Source: Claveliimonas sp034178805
GTDB taxonomy: Bacteria; Bacillota; Clostridia; Lachnospirales; Lachnospiraceae
Length of the DNA: 64,000 nt
Assembly (NCBI RefSeq): GCF_050314255.1
Contig: NZ_JBNPMZ010000001.1
Coordinates: 281,496-345,495, forward strand
Reading direction: 5' to 3'
Position 1 is the stretch's first letter; each line of letters starts with the position of its first letter. Positions 50,603 through 58,430 of this stretch are shown here, in pieces. A program made the position numbers and the translations under genes. The notes under the pieces were generated by a model. It saw only the letters and a list, made by a program, of their open reading frames with translations. It made no database searches and was not told the origin of the DNA.

Positions 50603-51721
50603 ATGGAACAAGACAACAGACCATATATGCCCTGGCAGCTGGCAGACGACTTTATGACGGAAGCTTTTGTACGTCTGGGTCTGCCGCGTGAAGATGCCAG
50701 ACTCTGTTCAGATGTATTACTGGAAAGTGACCGCCGGGGTATTGAAAGTCACGGATGTAACCGTTTTAAGCCAATTTACGTGGACCGCATTAAAAAAGGC
50801 ATCCTGAATCCGGTTACAAAGATTGATATTCTAAAAGAAACACCTACCACCGCCGTACTGGATGCAAATGACGGCATGGGCATGGTTGCCAGCAAAAAAG
50901 CAATGGATATGTGTATAGAAAAAGCACGTCAGTACGGTATGGGCATGGTTGCTGTACGGAACTCTTCTCACTATGGCATTGCCGGATACTGGGCTACAAT
51001 GGCAACAAAGGAAAATATGATCGGTATCACAGGCACCAACGCAAGACCTTCCATAGCTCCTACTTTCGGTGTGGAGAATATGCTGGGAACCAATCCACTG
51101 ACCTTCGGTATGCCGACAGATGAGCCCTTCCCCTTCGTTCTGGACTGCGCCACTTCTATAATTCAGAACGGAAAGATCGAATATTATGAGCGCATTGGTC
51201 AGGATGTTCCCGCCGGAATGGTAATCGGAAGAGATGGTTCTGAAATGACTGACAGTGCGCAGATCTTAAAGGATATACGAAGCCAGAAGGCTGCTCTTGC
51301 ACCCCTCGGTGGTCTGGGTACACTTTTTGCCGGATATAAAGGATACGGCTATGCTACCGTTGTTGAGATTCTCTCCGCTGCACTGCAGTCCGGTATCTTC
51401 CTGAAAGACCTGGAAGGAAAAGACGAGAATGGAAATATCCGTCCTTATCATCTCGGTCACTTCTTTATTGCTATTGATACAGAGGCTTTCATGGGCGCTG
51501 ATGCATTTAAGAAGACCTGCGGCGATATTCTAAGAGGTCTGCGCGCTTCCGAAAAGGCACCGGGACAATCCCGCATTTACACGGCCGGTGAAAAAGAATA
51601 CGAAACCTGGCTGTATCGCAAAGACAGAGGAGTGCCTGTGACAGAGGCTGTGCAGAAGGAATTTATCCAGATTCGTGATGAACTGGGGCTGACACAGTTC
51701 CATTTTCCGTTTGAGGATTAG
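50603..51721 (+). CDS. Ldh-family NAD(P)-dependent malate/lactate-type dehydrogenase
   Basis: A 372-residue member of the Ldh_2 family (malate, L-lactate, ureidoglycolate, sulfolactate dehydrogenases), unrelated to classical MDH. Blocks: E-S-D-R-R-G-I-E-S-H-G near residue 45, V-A-V-R-N-S-S-H-Y-G-I-A-G-Y-W with the catalytic His, G-T-N-A-R-P-S-I-A-P, G-T-N-P-L-T-F-G-M-P and F-V-L-D-C-A-T-S. The start has AAGGAGG upstream. The substrate is not fixed; malate from tartrate or fumarate metabolism is one possibility. It is divergent from fhs and convergent with rpoN. Confidence 0.9.
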   Translation: MEQDNRPYMPWQLADDFMTEAFVRLGLPREDARLCSDVLLESDRRGIESHGCNRFKPIYVDRIKKGILNPVTKIDILKETPTTAVLDANDGMGMVASKKAMDMCIEKARQYGMGMVAVRNSSHYGIAGYWATMATKENMIGITGTNARPSIAPTFGVENMLGTNPLTFGMPTDEPFPFVLDCATSIIQNGKIEYYERIGQDVPAGMVIGRDGSEMTDSAQILKDIRSQKAALAPLGGLGTLFAGYKGYGYATVVEILSAALQSGIFLKDLEGKDENGNIRPYHLGHFFIAIDTEAFMGADAFKKTCGDILRGLRASEKAPGQSRIYTAGEKEYETWLYRKDRGVPVTEAVQKEFIQIRDELGLTQFHFPFED

Positions 51722-51728
51722 TATTGTC

Positions 51729-53036
51729 TTATAACTTCCTTGCAGTAGAGGACGGAATATTCATCTGCTCCCTATAGGACGCAATCGTTCTTCTAGATAT
51801 AGAGATACCATGCTCTTTCAACAGCATTTCAATCTTTTTGTCACTGAGCGGATGGTTCCTGTCCTCTTTTTGTATGATTCTTCCTATTACAGCTCGAATC
51901 TGAGCAGGACTGATACTGCCCTCTTCCGTCTGTACACCACTGCTGAAGAAATATTTCAGGGCATAAATCCCCCATTTGGTCTGAATATATTTCCCTTTCA
52001 GCGCACGGCTTACCGTTGATACATGAAGCTCCAGGTCGTCTGCCACCTGCTTTAATGTCAATGGCCGGAGACTCGGAGGTCCCTCTATGAGAAATGCCTG
52101 CTGGTACTGAAAAATCCTCTCTGCTATCCGGAGCAGGGTTTCCCCTCTTCGCCTGATGCAGCTTCTCAGCCACTGCGCCTTTTCATATTTTTCCTGAATA
52201 TACTGCCTTGTATTCTCATCAGTTCCATGCTTTAACAGATCCAGATAGGTCTGATTCAGATGTATTTCCGGAACATATTCCTGATTCAAAAGTATGTCAT
52301 AATGATTTTCGTAATTAACCAGTACAAGATCCGCAGTCAGATACCTTGTCCGCACCGCAGGTGTTCCATTTTCGAAAGGCTTCGGATCAAGTCTTCGGAT
52401 GATCTCTGCTGCCTGACGGATCCGGGACACATCTTCCCTCATCTTTTTTGCAATACTCTCATACCTTCCCTGCGCGAACTCTGTAAGGTAATTTTTTTGG
52501 ATCAGTTCTTCTGCAACCGTTTCCTGTGGATAATACTCTTTCAGCTGCAGAAGCAGACATTCCTGCAAACCAGACGCACCCACTCCTTTGGGCTCCAGCT
52601 GTTTTATAATTTTCAATGCTTCTCTCACAGTTCTGATATTTATCTTTAAAGCTTTAGCAGTTTCCTGAAGATCGTCCGTAAAATAACCTCTTTCATCCAG
52701 GCTCTCCACTATGTACTCCGCCGCTCTTTGTACTTCCGGTGACAAATGATATACAGACAACTGAAAATAGAGATCACCGTTCGGGCGCTCATTTGCTACT
52801 ATTTCCCGTTCAATCATCTCATCATCTTCTGCCGACCAATCCTTTTCCACACTCACAACATGTGAATGATCATTGAGCCACATGGTTCGTTCAGCAATCT
52901 CAATTATCGGGTTTTCCATTGCCTGATCGGCTATGAATTCACCCAGCTGTGCATGATCCATAGCCAGAATCTCCAAGCATTGCTGCATATGTACGGAAAG
53001 CGCTATTTTCTGTTGTACCTCTGTTTTCAGTTCCAT
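51729..53036 (-). CDS. rpoN: RNA polymerase sigma-54 factor
   Basis: A 435-residue sigma-54. The N-terminal region I is Gln/Leu-rich (M-Q-Q-C-L-E-I-L-A-M). The core-binding domain follows (A-E-Y-I-V-E-S-L-D-E-R-G-Y-F, P-K-G-V-G-A-S-G-L-Q-E-C-L). The HTH region is R-P-L-T-L-K-Q-V-A-D-D-L-E-L-H-V-S-T-V-S-R-A. The C-terminal RpoN box is I-S-R-R-T-I-A-S-Y-R-E-Q-M-N-I-P. It recognises -24/-12 promoters. It is divergent from an activator gene, and a sigma-54 promoter is found 4 kb away ahead of grdX2. Confidence 0.96.
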   Translation of the reverse strand: MELKTEVQQKIALSVHMQQCLEILAMDHAQLGEFIADQAMENPIIEIAERTMWLNDHSHVVSVEKDWSAEDDEMIEREIVANERPNGDLYFQLSVYHLSPEVQRAAEYIVESLDERGYFTDDLQETAKALKINIRTVREALKIIKQLEPKGVGASGLQECLLLQLKEYYPQETVAEELIQKNYLTEFAQGRYESIAKKMREDVSRIRQAAEIIRRLDPKPFENGTPAVRTRYLTADLVLVNYENHYDILLNQEYVPEIHLNQTYLDLLKHGTDENTRQYIQEKYEKAQWLRSCIRRRGETLLRIAERIFQYQQAFLIEGPPSLRPLTLKQVADDLELHVSTVSRALKGKYIQTKWGIYALKYFFSSGVQTEEGSISPAQIRAVIGRIIQKEDRNHPLSDKKIEMLLKEHGISISRRTIASYREQMNIPSSTARKL

Positions 53037-53107
53037 GGTATTTCTCCTTATATGTCTCTTATTTTAAACAATTTTTCTACTATCTACAAGCAATAACAAA
53101 AACTTTC

Positions 53108-53136
53108 TTGTGTGGGAAATTTTTTTCTTATATAAT
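53108..53136 (+). promoter_or_regulatory. Sigma-A type promoter of the sigma-54 activator gene
   Basis: TTGTGT (53108-53113) and consensus TATAAT (53131-53136) with a 17-base spacer; the gene starts 43 bases downstream with AAGGAGG. Confidence 0.7.
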
Positions 53137-53178
53137 GAAATTAATTGATATATTAATAATCCGAAGGAGGCTACATTT

Positions 53179-54162
53179 ATGGGTACGTCAGAAAAGCAAC
53201 ATCTCAGAGAACAGTTTCATCTTGATACGAAAAACAAAAAATTCCGGCAGGCACTGGATTTCTGTGAGCGCGTGGCGGATACCCATGCAAACATCCTGCT
53301 TACCGGGGAGTCGGGCAGCGGAAAAGAAGTTGCGGCAAAATATATCCATGCCTGTGGTCACAGAAGTAATCAGAATTTTGTTGCCGTGAACTGCAGCGCA
53401 TTTACTGAGACACTTCTGGAATCAGAATTGTTCGGCCACGAACAGGGATCCTTCACAGGTGCTTCCAAAGCCCGCGAAGGTAAATTTGAACTTTCCAATC
53501 ATGGTACACTGTTTCTTGACGAGATCGGTGATCTTTCCCTTACAACCCAGATTAAACTTCTGCGCGCTCTGGAGACAAAGCAAATCGAACGAATCGGCAG
53601 TAATAAAAAGCGTGAAATTGATTTCCAGCTAATCACCGCTACCAATCAGGATCTTCCAGCAAAGATTGAACGTCGGGAATTCCGGGAAGATTTCTTCTAC
53701 CGAATCAGCACTATTGTAATCCGCATCCCGGCTCTTCGGGAACGAAAAGAAGATCTTCCCGCATTCATTGATTTTTTCATGAAAAAGGCACAGAAAGAAA
53801 ACAATATTACGATTCATTCGATAGACAGCTCTGCGGAAAAATTTCTGATGCAGTATGATTATCCCGGAAACATACGGGAACTGAAAAACATCATCGAACG
53901 CATGGTCATTTTATCAGATCATGGAGTAATCACCGAAGAATCCCTGCCGATTCTATATAATATTGGCACACTAAAGTACGCCCAAAAAACTCCTTACTTT
54001 TCAGAAATTCTCCCCTGGAAGGAATATAAAGCAGCCAGTGAAAAAGCTTATCTCAAATGGGTGCTGGAGCAGCTGGACGGAAATGTGGCCGAGGCTTCAA
54101 GACGACTGGGAATCACTTCCCGGCAGATTTTTAATAAGATTCAGGAATATCAGCTGAAATAG
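53179..54162 (+). CDS. Sigma-54-dependent activator without sensor domain (PspF-like layout)
   Basis: A 327-residue AAA+ enhancer-binding protein. Walker A is G43-E-S-G-S-G-K-E50; the sigma-54 contact loop is G90-S-F-T-G-A; Walker B is G-T-L-F-L-D-E-I-G-D; the arginine-finger region is F-R-E-D-F-F-Y-R-I-S. The Fis-type HTH at the end reads G-N-V-A-E-A-S-R-R-L-G-I-T-S-R-Q-I-F-N-K-I-Q. No receiver, GAF, PAS or ACT domain precedes the ATPase, so activity must be controlled by amount or by a partner. Its place between rpoN and grdB2 makes the grdX2 operon its likely target. Confidence 0.93.
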   Translation: MGTSEKQHLREQFHLDTKNKKFRQALDFCERVADTHANILLTGESGSGKEVAAKYIHACGHRSNQNFVAVNCSAFTETLLESELFGHEQGSFTGASKAREGKFELSNHGTLFLDEIGDLSLTTQIKLLRALETKQIERIGSNKKREIDFQLITATNQDLPAKIERREFREDFFYRISTIVIRIPALRERKEDLPAFIDFFMKKAQKENNITIHSIDSSAEKFLMQYDYPGNIRELKNIIERMVILSDHGVITEESLPILYNIGTLKYAQKTPYFSEILPWKEYKAASEKAYLKWVLEQLDGNVAEASRRLGITSRQIFNKIQEYQLK

Positions 54163-54166
54163 CAGC

Positions 54167-54200
54167 AGGGGACAGGCACCAAAACCTGTCCCGGTTTTTG
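54167..54200. terminator. Terminator between the activator gene and grdB2
   Basis: GGGACAGG (54169-54176) pairs with CCTGTCCC (54185-54192), followed on the plus strand by GGTTTTTGTTT. It begins five bases after the activator stop. The GGGGACAGG core recalls the dispersed repeats at 22 and 48 kb. Confidence 0.8.
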
Positions 54201-54201
54201 T

Positions 54202-55509
54202 TTATTCAAATACAGTCTGCTCAGTGATCGGTGTTTCCAGAGCCTTAAGCCCTTTTTCTACCAATTCACGGCGAATCTTTTTACTCTGCTCCGGAGACTT
54301 ATTAGGATCTCCAAGCGGATAAGGAATACCGATTGCCGGAACAATTCTGTTGGCACCGATCGTCCTGGAAATCGGTACCACCGTACAGATATGAACGACT
54401 GGAATTCCCACACGTTCAATTTCCTTTACCATCGTTGCACCGCAACGTGTGCAGGTACCTCAGGTAGAAGTAAGGATGACAGCCCCGATTCCGTCTTCCT
54501 TTAATTTGCCTACAAAATCTTCACCAAATGCCTTCGCATTCCCGGTTGCGGTTCCTGTTCCTGTTGTTGTAATAAAATAATCTGCCAGTTCGCCGATCAC
54601 ACCTTCCCGCTCCATGTCTCTAAGTACATCCAGCGGAACAACAAGGTTAGGATCTTCAGTTACATATGCCCTGTCATAACCTCCATGGACAGTCATAAAA
54701 TCTTTCTTATCCATTCTGTTCATACCTTCAATACTGTAAATTCCATACTTTGTAGCACTGGAAGACTCAATATGATCCGGATTTCCCTGGGGAACAATAC
54801 CGCCGGAGGTAACAACTGCAATCTTCGTATGCGCCATATCTGTTACCGGAGCAGTCGGCTCTACACGGTCAAACACCGGCATCGGATACTCTGTCGGGCA
54901 CTCTTCTCCGTTACATTTTTTCACCAGGAGATCAATTGCTCTCTCAGAACCTCTTTTCTCCGCAAAATAGTTGACACGGATTCCTCTTTCCAGATATCCT
55001 TCAATATCCGGTCCTAAAATCTCCTCACCTTTTACCATTTTTTCGCCCAGAGTTTTGAAAACAGGCACTGCATTTCTCATTCCTGCGGCGGAATTTTTCG
55101 TCTTTACAATAATTAGGTCTTTGCGGAACATATCTACACCCGGATTTTCCTCATACATACCTGTAATAACCGGAATACCTAATTCTTTTTCTACCGCCTT
55201 ACATATGGTTCCGCAGGCAACTCCGTAACGCCCTGCATTGAAGGCAGGTCCGGCAATAAATAGATCCGGCTCATATTTGCTTATCATGCCGATTAGTTCA
55301 GCAGTGGCATCCTCCAGATTCTCTCCAAAGTAATTATCTCCACATACGACTGTTGCCGCAATCTCATAATCTTCACCGAATGCAGCAGCAAGTGCAAGGC
55401 CCGGACCCATGGCGCCTTCATGAAGTTCCGGTTTCATACCTGCTGCTTCTTCACCGCCTGCTCCCGCAAAAAAATTATTTATATAATGTACGATCTTATA
55501 TTTTGCCAT
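54202..55509 (-). CDS. Second component B gamma subunit (selenoprotein; GrdB/GrdF/GrdH family)
   Basis: A 435-residue homologue of GrdB with UGA at 54460-54462 as Sec350 in U-G-T-C-T-R-C-G-A-T-M. The start is ATG 55509 with GGGGG upstream. It should be the catalytic subunit of a second substrate-specific component B. The residues that separate glycine, sarcosine and betaine forms cannot be judged by eye, so the substrate is left open (sarcosine, betaine or glycine). The operon lacks grdA, grdC, grdD and thioredoxin genes, so this subunit must work with the shared components from the first operon. The stop lies next to a terminator shared with the convergent activator gene. Confidence 0.93.
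54433..54447 (-). other. Candidate SECIS hairpin in grdB2
   Basis: Arms CGTTGC and GCAACG with a GGT loop, 12 bases after the UGA at 54460-54462. It is identical to the hairpin in the first grdB although nearby third positions differ. Confidence 0.7.
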
Positions 55510-55525
55510 TTTAATATCCCCCTTC

Positions 55526-56812
55526 CTAGTATGTACGTGCCGCAAGCTTGTTGAATCCATTTGCTATCGTAGATGCTATGATAATCTGAAGCTCTGCATC
55601 AAAGCTTCCATCCGCATTCATACATCCTGCATAACCGCCAATCTGACTTTCCACATAATCCATCGTTCCAATCAGTTTGTCCATCGGCGGGAAGTGCACG
55701 ATCAGATTACCCTGTCCGCAGGATACCATCGTATCTGCTTCCGGAACTGCATCAGCAAGGGAATATGACTTTCCGTCACGACCCGGGAATTCATCAGTAA
55801 TAATCACAACCTTCACACCGGCCTGTGTTACTTTCTTACAGTTCATCATAAGGTCTGTATCCGGATTTCCGTAACCTTCTTCTGTAATGAGAAGACCATC
55901 AAGTCCCAGATATTTTGCAAGCTTAGCCACCATATCGGAATGTCTCTCTTTATCGGCAAGAAATACATTTTCATTTGTCAGGATCACTCCCACGAAATTC
56001 AGATCCTTTCCATGACGTTTGTACAGATCTTCGATGACCGGGTTATTCAGGTGATGATAGGTTGTAACCTTATCACACGGAGCTACACAGTTTCCACTGA
56101 CAATGGCTCCATCCATAATCTCTGTAGGATACATGATCGTAGGGATAAACTTCTTCGCATCCACTCCGTAATAGTATGTATCATGAAGAAGTCCCTGTGA
56201 CTGCAGCATATGTACATATCCGATCTTCGGAAGATCCGGATACTGCGCAATCTGCTCAAGGAGCGGTTTTGTCTCATAAGTTACGATCTCGTCGGGTGTA
56301 ACATTTCTTCCTGCTTCACCGATGTAAGTAGCAACTTTCAGACCTGCCATTCTTCCGGCAGCCTCATAGTCATGCGTTTCCAGTCCATCTGCAGGTTCAA
56401 TTACCACACACACATTATAGGTCTCTGAAAATGGTGTGTATTTTGCTGTCGGTCCTGACATGTCAATTACACCTTCCTGGAAACCAACAATCTTACCACA
56501 TGTAATCACGGTCGAGCCTACCAGCGCGTGGGTTCTTCCTTCACCTACCTGCTGCACTTTATTGATTACACCCGGAAAAATACCTCCCGGCCCCTCTACC
56601 TTTACTCGTGGTTCAATGACATCTTTTACCGGAGAAATGCGCACAGGCTCACCTGGTCTTGCCAGTTCAACAGTTGCTTTTGTAAGTCTCTCATCTTCCA
56701 GTACGATTTTTTCGATTTCTTCTTTACACACATACAATGTTCCATTTTCCACATAAGTCCTGTCCGCAAACTGAACATCTTTGATGTAAATCTTTCCCAA
56801 TTCCAATTTCAT
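55526..56812 (-). CDS. Second component B alpha/beta proprotein (GrdE/GrdG/GrdI family)
   Basis: A 428-residue homologue of GrdE that keeps the self-cleavage site V-S-G-N241-C242-V-A-P-C at the same residue number. By eye it shares 22 of the first 50 residues and 38 of the next 50 with the first copy, so it is a diverged paralogue and not a recent duplicate. It should bind the substrate amine through the Cys-derived carbonyl group. The start at 56812 has AAGGAGG upstream. It is 16 bases ahead of grdB2. Confidence 0.92.
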   Translation of the reverse strand: MKLELGKIYIKDVQFADRTYVENGTLYVCKEEIEKIVLEDERLTKATVELARPGEPVRISPVKDVIEPRVKVEGPGGIFPGVINKVQQVGEGRTHALVGSTVITCGKIVGFQEGVIDMSGPTAKYTPFSETYNVCVVIEPADGLETHDYEAAGRMAGLKVATYIGEAGRNVTPDEIVTYETKPLLEQIAQYPDLPKIGYVHMLQSQGLLHDTYYYGVDAKKFIPTIMYPTEIMDGAIVSGNCVAPCDKVTTYHHLNNPVIEDLYKRHGKDLNFVGVILTNENVFLADKERHSDMVAKLAKYLGLDGLLITEEGYGNPDTDLMMNCKKVTQAGVKVVIITDEFPGRDGKSYSLADAVPEADTMVSCGQGNLIVHFPPMDKLIGTMDYVESQIGGYAGCMNADGSFDAELQIIIASTIANGFNKLAARTY

Positions 56813-56834
56813 AATTCCCGTACCTCCTTAATCC

Positions 56835-57233
56835 TTATCGTCTGTTCAAAATAGGATTCGACATTGCCCCTTCCATCAGCGACAGATCAATGGTTCGAAA
56901 ATCATCCGTAGATTTTTCTGACCATCTGGGGAGTGGACGGTTGTTCATAAATTTGTGATAGGCCGCAATGCTTTCCTCAATCAAAATCAGGTCTTTGAAT
57001 TCCTCTGCACCTTCCAGAGATTCCGTTGACAGAAGAATCGATTTAAAAGGCGTCTGATTCGGTTTCACACTCCCTGCAAGAGGGTGAGTCAGCAAGAAAT
57101 ATCCCCGATGTATATAATCTCTTGCCGCTGTCAGCACATCCAGATACTTCCACTCTTCACTGTAGTCAACCTTTATTTTCCCCTTCCACTTTTCAAAACA
57201 TTTTGAATTATTCGTTACCATTACACAATTCAT
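56835..57233 (-). CDS. Second GrdX-like protein
   Basis: A 132-residue homologue of the first GrdX: F-L-L-T-H-P-L-A-G-S-V-K-P-N-Q-T-P-F-K-S-I-L-L-S and a C-terminal R-T-I-D-L-S-L-M-E-G-A-M. It is the first gene of the sigma-54-dependent module, with AAAGGAGAGG before the ATG. The function of GrdX is not known; its repeated place ahead of component B genes suggests a role in making or maturing component B (inference). Confidence 0.88.
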   Translation of the reverse strand: MNCVMVTNNSKCFEKWKGKIKVDYSEEWKYLDVLTAARDYIHRGYFLLTHPLAGSVKPNQTPFKSILLSTESLEGAEEFKDLILIEESIAAYHKFMNNRPLPRWSEKSTDDFRTIDLSLMEGAMSNPILNRR

Positions 57234-57299
57234 GTTGTCCTCTCCTTTTATCCGTATACCTTTGAAGTCGGATATAATCCTTCTACTTAATATTAATTA

Positions 57300-57315
57300 G
57301 CAAAACTCATGCCAA
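57300..57315 (-). promoter_or_regulatory. Sigma-54 (-24/-12) promoter of the grdX2-grdE2-grdB2 operon
   Basis: On the minus strand the site reads TTGGCATGAGTTTTGC: the invariant GG and GC are separated by exactly 10 bases, matching the consensus TTGGCACG-N4-TTGC at all but one position. Transcription would start near 57288, about 55 bases before the grdX2 ATG. No TTGACA/TATAAT pair competes with it. Confidence 0.88.
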
Positions 57316-57324
57316 CTTTCAATT

Positions 57325-57386
57325 TTCACCATTCGCACTTATAGATATTCACCATAAATGGCATATAATTATTTTAATTATCTATA
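57325..57386 (-). promoter_or_regulatory. Candidate activator binding sites upstream of the sigma-54 promoter
   Basis: Two direct copies of TTCACCAT on the plus strand (57325-57332 and 57348-57355, 23 bases apart) and an inverted pair TATAGATA (57340-57347) and TATCTATA (57379-57386) lie just upstream of the -24 box. One of these is probably the enhancer site bound by the Fis-type HTH of the activator. Confidence 0.5.
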
Positions 57387-57483
57387 GTTTGACTCTAATT
57401 TCCTCAAACCGCTTCAAAAATCTTGTAATTTATTTCCTGATTTTGAAATATTTTTCATCATTCTTTTCTATTCCAAAAGATGT

Positions 57484-57524
57484 ACAAAAAAAGAGCAAGG
57501 AATCTATTTGTATTCCCTACTCTA
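57484..57524 (-). terminator. Terminator after the ABC ATPase gene
   Basis: AGAGCAAGGAAT and ATTCCCTACTCT form an imperfect 12-base stem; seven T follow on the minus strand. It separates the ATPase gene from the grdX2 promoter region. Confidence 0.7.
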
Positions 57525-57534
57525 ATTTCTATTT

Positions 57535-58239
57535 TTACCATTCAATCTTGTCCACCGGAAGAGGATTATCATTATAGTATTCTCGTCCAACGCGACCATT
57601 CTTTATTTCAATTACATGATCCGCCATCGGCGCAATCGCTGAATTATGAGTAATAACTATCACCGTCATTTTTTTCTTCCAACAGGTTCCCTGCAACAAT
57701 CTCAAAATCTGTTTACCTGTCTGATAATCCAACGCACCCGTTGGCTCATCACATAATAGCAGCTTCGGATTCTTTGCCAATGCTCTTGCAATTGCCACTC
57801 TCTGCTGCTCTCCACCGGAAAGCTGTGCCGGGAAATTGTCCATTCGTTCTCCAAGACCAACTTCTTTTAATACCGAACCCGCCTCCAACGGTTTTTTACA
57901 AATCTGAGAGGCCAGTTCCACATTTTCTCTCGCTGTCAGATTTTGCACCAGATTATAAAACTGGAAGACAAATCCAATGTCGTCTCTTCGGTACCTTGTT
58001 AATTCTCTGTTTGAGTACTCTGCAACATTCTTCCCATCTACCCAGACTTCACCTGAAGAAGCAGTGTCCATTCCGCCTAAAATATTTAAAACTGTAGTCT
58101 TACCAGCACCACTCGGTCCAACAATAACCACAAATTCGCCCTGATCAATAGAAAAATTAATTCCATCTACAGCCCGGATTTTCACTTCACCCATTTGATA
58201 AATCTTACGCACATCCCTGAGTTCAACAAATTCTGACAT
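57535..58239 (-). CDS. ABC transporter ATP-binding protein, MacB/LolD type
   Basis: A 234-residue ATPase with Walker A G-P-S-G-A-G-K-T-T, Q-loop V-F-Q-F-Y-N-L-V, signature L-S-G-G-E-Q-Q-R-V-A-I-A-R-A-L-A, Walker B L-L-L-C-D-E-P-T-G-A-L-D and the switch His in V-I-V-I-T-H-N. This type works with FtsX-like permeases in lipoprotein, peptide or antibiotic-resistance transport. No permease gene follows; a partial FtsX permease lies 4.4 kb upstream on the same strand and may be its partner. The start codon is ATG 58239. Confidence 0.93.
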   Translation of the reverse strand: MSEFVELRDVRKIYQMGEVKIRAVDGINFSIDQGEFVVIVGPSGAGKTTVLNILGGMDTASSGEVWVDGKNVAEYSNRELTRYRRDDIGFVFQFYNLVQNLTARENVELASQICKKPLEAGSVLKEVGLGERMDNFPAQLSGGEQQRVAIARALAKNPKLLLCDEPTGALDYQTGKQILRLLQGTCWKKKMTVIVITHNSAIAPMADHVIEIKNGRVGREYYNDNPLPVDKIEW

Positions 58240-58287
58240 GTTTTATCTCTCCTATTCTGTCGCAAAACTAAATCTTTATTCATTTTA

Positions 58288-58350
58288 CTACATATCTGTG
58301 CAAATATCTATGAATAAAATATAAATTATGAGCCTGAGAAAACGAAACAT
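58288..58350 (-). CDS. Putative 20-residue hydrophobic small protein ahead of the ABC ATPase
   Basis: ATG 58350 is preceded by AAGGAGGTG, one of the strongest ribosome binding sites in the window, at the best spacing. It opens a 20-codon frame with product MFRFLRLIIYILFIDICTDM, ending in TAG. The product is a short basic N-terminus plus a hydrophobic stretch. It lies 48 bases before the ABC ATPase start on the same strand. It may be a small membrane peptide or a leader whose translation controls the ATPase gene. Nothing proves expression. Confidence 0.45.
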   Translation of the reverse strand: MFRFLRLIIYILFIDICTDM

Positions 58351-58430
58351 AATTCACCTCCTTGCCTCCCAACCATTTTTCCTTTATACTTAACTAGAAA
58401 CACTAATATAAATAATTGAGAGGACTTTTT

